A DNA stretch of 64,000 nucleotides from an uncultured Collinsella sp. GTDB lineage: Bacteria; Actinomycetota; Coriobacteriia; Coriobacteriales; Coriobacteriaceae. The notes beneath the pieces were generated by a model. The model was not told where the DNA came from. It ran no database searches and was given only the letters and a program-made list of their open reading frames with translations. A program made the translations under genes and the position numbers. The stretch is taken from contig CAKUBM010000009.1 of assembly GCA_934643145.1 (NCBI GenBank), positions 22,139 through 86,138 on the forward strand. The letters run 5' to 3'. This document shows, one piece after another, positions 60,157 to 64,000 of this stretch. The first letter of the stretch is position 1, and every line of letters starts with the position of its first letter.

Positions 60157-61698
60157 CTATTCCGCATCGACTACGCGGAGCAGATAGGCCACGCGCGTCG
60201 CCGCCGTGCACTTAAAACGTTCGTCCGCGCGAACGCCCGCGACCCATACTACGGCACCTCCCGGAGCCGTTCTTACCACGGGTACGCCAGAGCGGGCTGA
60301 AACAGGAATGCGCGCCTCGTTCAACAGGTCTGACACTTTCTTGCTTCGACCGTTCATCCCCAACGGGCACATCACGTCTCCCGGCACAGGGCTATCCACC
60401 CACAGGCGCGCCAATCGCGCCTCGGCGGGAATCTCCCCGCGCGAGCCGGCTAACATCCGCTCGCTATCGCGGTCGGCGAACCCCAGGGCCGCCGCATCCA
60501 CCAAGGCCGCAACCTCTCCGGCAGCAGCAAGCTCGCGGGCACGGTGCACGATATCGCGCCCCGGCTCCACAGCCATCGGCTCTGCTGTCAGCATACGCCC
60601 CGCCCCCAGCGGCAGACGACCGGGAACGGAGATCCAGTCGGCCACTAAGCCCTCGCGTGCCGCCGGGGCCTTGAACGCCAGCATGCCAAACTCCACACGG
60701 GCATCAATTCCCGCAGGAAGCGTTACCGAGCCCGAGCCCGCAGCGACACAGGAGAGCACGCGCTCCACGTGCCGCATCTCCGGTCGCGCGTCGGGATCGA
60801 TGCGCTTAATCGCCAACCGCACGATACGCCGTGCAATCACAACCTCAGCGGCGGCAAGACGGCGCGCATCGAGCACCAGTGCGCCCGCCGCTTCCTTGCG
60901 CAGGCAGCTTCGAAACGACTGTGCCGAAAGCTGGGAAAGAAAGGCGTCTTCGTCGCCCAGAATTTCGCAAGCGGCGCCAATCGTCTTACAGACGTTCGTG
61001 TTGCGCTGCGCCACCACCGGCATCACCCGATGGCGCACATAGTTACGCAGGTACGAAACGTCCTCGTTGCTTTCATCTTCCCGCCATGGCTGACCGTGCA
61101 CCTGCAGATAGCTCACGAGCTCATCATGCGTGAGGTCGAGCAAGGGGCGCACCACAATGTTCCGACGGCGTGGAATGCTTGATAGACCCGCGGGACCCGA
61201 CCCTTTAATGGCATTCATCAAAAATGTTTCCGCGCGGTCCGACGAGGTATGCGCGGTACAGATACGAGCCGCCGTCCGCGGTGCGCCCGATTCGGCACAA
61301 AGTTCGCGAACATATCTCCGTGCCGCGGCATAGCGCACCTCGCGGGCCGCAGCCTCGATATTGCCCGATTCGTCATCAAAATAGGCATGCTCAACGCACA
61401 GCGGCAAGCCGTATTGCACGCAAAGCTCACGCACAAAGGCCTCGTCACCGTCAGACGCCTTGCCTCGCAGATGATGGTTCACATGCAGCACGTGCAAACG
61501 CTCGCGTGCAATGGAAGCGATGCCGCGCCCGTCCTGGATATCCAGCTTTGATGTGCAAGCCATAAGGAGCAGCGCCGTCGAGTCCGCACCGCCTGATACC
61601 ATGAGCACTACGGGGGCAGCGGTCTGCTGCGTTGCCAGAACGTTCTTATCCGTCCTCGGCGCGGCATGATGTCCATAGTGCTGAGATACCGTTGGCAT
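60157..61698 (-). CDS. tilS: tRNA(Ile)-lysidine synthase
   Basis: 513 aa from ATG 61698 with GGAGGAAGCG. PP-loop SGGADSTAL (about residues 35-43), then HVNHHLRG (about 73-80), ARICTAHTSSDRAETFLMNAIKGSG (parts at about 142-166), and RPLLDLTHDEL. A long C-terminal half (about 240-513) carries the TilS substrate-binding domains. Modifies C34 of tRNA-Ile(CAU) to lysidine, an essential decoding step. First gene of tilS-hpt-ftsH; divergent from the MBL gene with a 48-nt gap. Confidence 0.95.
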   Translation of the reverse strand: MPTVSQHYGHHAAPRTDKNVLATQQTAAPVVLMVSGGADSTALLLMACTSKLDIQDGRGIASIARERLHVLHVNHHLRGKASDGDEAFVRELCVQYGLPLCVEHAYFDDESGNIEAAAREVRYAAARRYVRELCAESGAPRTAARICTAHTSSDRAETFLMNAIKGSGPAGLSSIPRRRNIVVRPLLDLTHDELVSYLQVHGQPWREDESNEDVSYLRNYVRHRVMPVVAQRNTNVCKTIGAACEILGDEDAFLSQLSAQSFRSCLRKEAAGALVLDARRLAAAEVVIARRIVRLAIKRIDPDARPEMRHVERVLSCVAAGSGSVTLPAGIDARVEFGMLAFKAPAAREGLVADWISVPGRLPLGAGRMLTAEPMAVEPGRDIVHRARELAAAGEVAALVDAAALGFADRDSERMLAGSRGEIPAEARLARLWVDSPVPGDVMCPLGMNGRSKKVSDLLNEARIPVSARSGVPVVRTAPGGAVVWVAGVRADERFKCTAATRVAYLLRVVDAE

Positions 61699-61746
61699 TC
61701 GCTTCCTCCTCTATTCGTCCGCACCCATTGTATCCTTTGGAATCTT

Positions 61747-62556
61747 ATGTCTCGCCTGCACCTTCATATCCTCGGCAGCGGCTCAAAAGGCAACTGCGCG
61801 CTCATCGAGGGACCGCAAGGTCTCATCATGATCGATAACGGCCTGTCCCGCCGCGAAACACTTAAACGCATGGCGGAGCTTGGCCTCTCGGCAGACGACG
61901 TCGCCGCTCTTGTAATCACCCATGAGCATGGAGACCATATCAAGGGGCTCGATGTATGGTGCAAACACTGGCATGGCCCCCTCTTTGCCAGTAGGGACAC
62001 CCTTTCATGCAAAGAAAACCTCGCGCACCTGCCCGTGGAGGAATTTGACCCCGGCGACACGCTCCCCATTGTCGGCATCCAGGTACAAACCTACTCAACA
62101 TCGCACGATGTCATCAATCCTGTCGGCTATCGATTCAATGCTCTCGATGATTCCATTGGGTTTGCCACCGACACCGGAGAGTTGTCGAGCAAGGCCATAG
62201 GCATCCTCAAAGACTGTCGAGTTCTCGCGCTCGAAAGCAACCACGATGTAACTATGTTGCGCGAAGGACCGTACCCACGCTTTCTTCAGGAGCGCATCCT
62301 GTCCACAAAGGGGCATCTCTCCAACAACCAAGCCGCCGAAGCCGCGCGAGAACTTGTTACCGATCGCACAGAACAGCTCATCGCCATGCACATCAGCCAG
62401 GACAATAATCGTCCAAGCCTTACCGTCAAAAGCTATGCCAACGCGCTTGATGCAAGTCTCGATGATGAACTCGGCAGCTCAGCCACCTGTCTTCAAGGGC
62501 CACGGAAGCTCTCGATACGCCCTGCAAGTCAGTATCAACCGACAACTATTCAATAG
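61747..62556 (+). CDS. MBL-fold metallohydrolase, WalJ/YycJ-like
   Basis: 269 aa from ATG 61747 with a weak GGAAT site. Metallo-beta-lactamase fold: HILGSGSKGNCALIEG at the start, metal motif THEHGDHIKGL (about 59-69), then TSHDV, FATDTGELS and LESNHDVTMLREG (further ligands). Matches the YycJ/WalJ group, which are 5'-to-3' exonuclease-like proteins linked to cell-wall control and mismatch repair in Firmicutes. No WalKR neighbours here. The last ~40 residues are not conserved. Confidence 0.9.
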   Translation: MSRLHLHILGSGSKGNCALIEGPQGLIMIDNGLSRRETLKRMAELGLSADDVAALVITHEHGDHIKGLDVWCKHWHGPLFASRDTLSCKENLAHLPVEEFDPGDTLPIVGIQVQTYSTSHDVINPVGYRFNALDDSIGFATDTGELSSKAIGILKDCRVLALESNHDVTMLREGPYPRFLQERILSTKGHLSNNQAAEAARELVTDRTEQLIAMHISQDNNRPSLTVKSYANALDASLDDELGSSATCLQGPRKLSIRPASQYQPTTIQ

Positions 62557-62572
62557 CCCCTCAAGACAACAA

Positions 62573-62604
62573 AAGGGGGCTGGGAATCACTTCCCAGCCC
62601 CCTT
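62573..62604. terminator. bidirectional terminator between MBL and hsp20 genes
   Basis: 14-bp stem AAGGGGGCTGGGAA (62573-62586) with 62591-62604, 4-nt loop; CAAAAG on the left serves the minus direction (CTTTTG). Confidence 0.8.
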
Positions 62605-62636
62605 AACTCATACTCTCGATTGAAGCAGAGCCATCG

Positions 62637-63068
62637 TTAGTCGATAGAAATCTTCGTGACGTTCTTCTTCTCGACAATCTTGGGAACCGTAACGGTCAGG
62701 ATGCCGTCAGCATACTTAGCCGAAAGGCCCTCGCTCGAAGCGTCCTTCAGATACACGCCGCGCGTCGCGCTGTACGAGCCGAACTCCTTCTGGAGGAAGT
62801 TCTTGCCCTCGTTTTCGGCGCTCTCCTCGACGTTCACACTGATCGACAGGCGACCCTCATTGAGCTCGACGTCGATGTCATCCTTGGCGACACCGGTCAG
62901 ATACGCCTTGACCTCGTAGCCATCGCCCTTGTCCTCAACGTCAACGGGGAACGCCTTGGAGGCAATCGAGCTATTCGCCAGGTCGGTCATGTCATCAAAC
63001 AAATCGAACAGCGAACTTGCAGAAGGACGGACGCCAAAAACCGAACGATAAGGAACCATGCTTGCCAT
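62637..63068 (-). CDS. small heat-shock protein, Hsp20/alpha-crystallin family
   Basis: 143 aa from ATG 63068 with AAGGAGTGGT. N-terminal arm with FDLFDDMTDL, then the alpha-crystallin domain (about 38-130: FPVDVEDKGDGYEVKAYL, LTGVAKDDIDVELNEGRLSI, GVYLKDASSEGLSAKYADGIL) ending in TVPKIVEKKNV. An ATP-independent holdase chaperone. Upstream (63069-63345) shows two TTATATAT direct repeats 21 bp apart and no clear CIRCE or HAIR operator. Confidence 0.95.
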   Translation of the reverse strand: MASMVPYRSVFGVRPSASSLFDLFDDMTDLANSSIASKAFPVDVEDKGDGYEVKAYLTGVAKDDIDVELNEGRLSISVNVEESAENEGKNFLQKEFGSYSATRGVYLKDASSEGLSAKYADGILTVTVPKIVEKKNVTKISID

Positions 63069-63345
63069 GTTTACCACTCCTTGTAAGGACTGCCGAGCCA
63101 TCTTCTAGGTGACTGGGACTTCTTTTGACGCTCTTATATATGCCCACACAGTGCTTATATATACATCGACTATAAAGTTTTTTGAGTCCAGTACTATAAG
63201 CATATCTAAGTGTGTATGACTCAGGTTTTAGTAAGGTTAAGGTTCTTTGAACCAGAGCTTAAATAACGAGTATGTTCGCAGCTACAAATAACAAGGGGCT
63301 TACAATGAGCGCGTACACGTTGTTGGTAACGAGCTAAAGGGCATC

Positions 63346-63813
63346 ATGGACGACCAAAACCAGAACAAAATATTTATGCCGACGCAGGGGGAAGATACTT
63401 CCACGCAGCCGCCACGGTTCCATCGCCCCCACATCTCGCAAGAGCCCATTAATGATCCGGAGCCCGAGTATGTGACGAGAAATCGATATCAAACACTCGA
63501 GGATGCCCAAACGGGACGTAAACATATGGGCGTCGCCTCGGGAGACCCTGTATATCTGAAAGACGCACCATTATCTAAAAACAGCGCAGCTAGTGATGAG
63601 CCACTGAAAGCATCAGCCGCTCATCAACAAAGAGGTCCTCGACCAAAGCAAACCTTAACGCATTCGGCTCGTTATCTCGAGACGCCAAAACAAGGAAAAT
63701 CAATCTTCGTTTCGTCAAGTAAACGACGCAAGCAACATCGACTAGCAATCCTGCTTTTGATCATTGCGGCCATAACAGTTGCCCTTGTTATTCGTTTTAT
63801 TTTCTTTAAATAA
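63346..63813 (+). CDS. hypothetical tail-anchored membrane protein
   Basis: 155 aa from ATG 63346 (AAAGGGCATC upstream). No family recognised. Residues 1-130 are hydrophilic, Pro/Gln/Ser-rich and probably unstructured; a basic patch SSSKRRKQHR is followed by a single C-terminal helix (about 133-153, LAILLLIIAAITVALVIRFIF), so it is likely anchored by its tail with the N-terminus in the cytoplasm. Lower GC than its neighbours. Confidence 0.65.
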   Translation: MDDQNQNKIFMPTQGEDTSTQPPRFHRPHISQEPINDPEPEYVTRNRYQTLEDAQTGRKHMGVASGDPVYLKDAPLSKNSAASDEPLKASAAHQQRGPRPKQTLTHSARYLETPKQGKSIFVSSSKRRKQHRLAILLLIIAAITVALVIRFIFFK

Positions 63814-63875
63814 AAGCTCAATACCAAAAAGAATTAAATCGTCTGGCGTAAATGAGTCATTTATGCCCCGCAAAC

Positions 63876-63909
63876 GCAAAAAAGGGGGAGGCCGCGAGGC
63901 CTCCCCCTT
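63876..63909 (-). terminator. rRNA operon terminator
   Basis: 12-bp stem AAGGGGGAGGCC with GGCCTCCCCCTT (63882-63893, 63898-63909), TCGC loop; on the minus strand followed by TTTTGCGTTTG. It ends the rRNA operon entering from the right and may also stop the tail-anchored gene. Confidence 0.85.
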
Positions 63910-63940
63910 CTTCAATCTCGATGACGGCTCGGTGCCGTCC

Positions 63941-64000
63941 ACCGGTCAGCGGCGCCCTGGCCTCCCACGGGCTGACCCCGCAGTACTCTCGGCGCGATGG
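63941..64000 (-). rRNA. 5S rRNA, 3' portion (runs off right edge)
   Basis: The minus strand of the last 60 bases reads like the 3' half of actinobacterial 5S rRNA: GAGAGTACTGC, then CCGTGGGAGGCCAGGGCGCCGC and the closing stem GCCGCTGACC. The 5' half is outside. A strong terminator follows 30 nt later, so 5S is the last gene of the rRNA operon. Confidence 0.85.

Noticed and set aside
63069..63345. CIRCE or HspR (HAIR) operator for hsp20
   Set aside because: GAGTC and GACTC occur near 63190-63230 but 30+ nt apart, not with the 7- or 9-nt spacing required.

Overview
The window is high-GC, densely coded bacterial chromosome with short operons, many intrinsic terminators and long antisense open frames produced by GC-rich codons. 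Protein content (EF-G2-like factor, TilS-Hpt-FtsH cluster, split transketolase with a fructose-type PTS, YtcJ-type amidohydrolase next to a 14-segment MFS carrier, Cna-B/FctA-type surface adhesin) and overall style point to a gut Coriobacteriia, most likely Collinsella. That assignment is recognition, not a computed result.

Layout. 1-5.2 kb: N-terminal 1,625 residues of a giant cell-wall adhesin (minus strand, runs off the left edge) with a G9 tract in its putative promoter. 5.2-12 kb: a TadA-glycerate kinase fusion, tRNA-Ser(UGA), a TetR regulator, LemA, IlvE, DedA, CysE. 12-16.4 kb: a MarR regulator with a heterodimeric ABC exporter in one overlapping operon. 16.4-21.7 kb: small proteins, nitroreductase, a degenerate sigma-54-activator-like protein, YeiH and a GntR regulator. 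21.8-31.9 kb: GlmS, then two paralogous MFS carriers, an amidohydrolase and a PRD/BglG-type regulator. 32.3-37.6 kb: a rhamnose module (LacI regulator, RhaB kinase, RhaD aldolase and an L-fucose/arabinose-isomerase-like protein in place of RhaA). 37.8-39.5 kb: HAD phosphatase and an orphan LarE. 39.6-47.1 kb: a sugar operon (PTS EIIBC, KbaZ/GatZ-like protein, transaldolase, split transketolase, PTS EIIA) divergent from its LacI regulator. 47.2-57.1 kb: secreted nuclease, EF-G-like protein, polar amino acid ABC importer, RlmD-type rRNA methyltransferase, PHP phosphatase, aminotransferase. 57.3-64 kb: FtsH, Hpt, TilS, WalJ-type MBL protein, Hsp20, a tail-anchored protein, and the 3' end of a 5S rRNA gene whose rRNA operon enters from the right.

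The most distinctive content is non-coding. Two ~265-bp copies of a composite palindromic element (23828-24091 and 31971-32238) contain tandem hairpins bounded by GGGGAC/GTCCCC palindromes. Three copies of a terminator-shaped repeat sit directly after stop codons. Several long palindromes with 25-31 bp arms occupy gene ends. Readable regulatory logic includes LacI operators (TGAA-N-CG-N-TTCA) at rhaB and at the regulator's own gene, a second LacI operator at the PTS operon, a shared CGGCAA palindrome near both MFS genes, an operator of alternating half-sites before glmS, and MarR direct repeats coinciding with the marR promoter. Inside the PTS operon an intrinsic terminator and a pseudoknot-capable spacer suggest post-initiation control.

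No CRISPR array, prophage, integrase or insertion-sequence transposase was seen.
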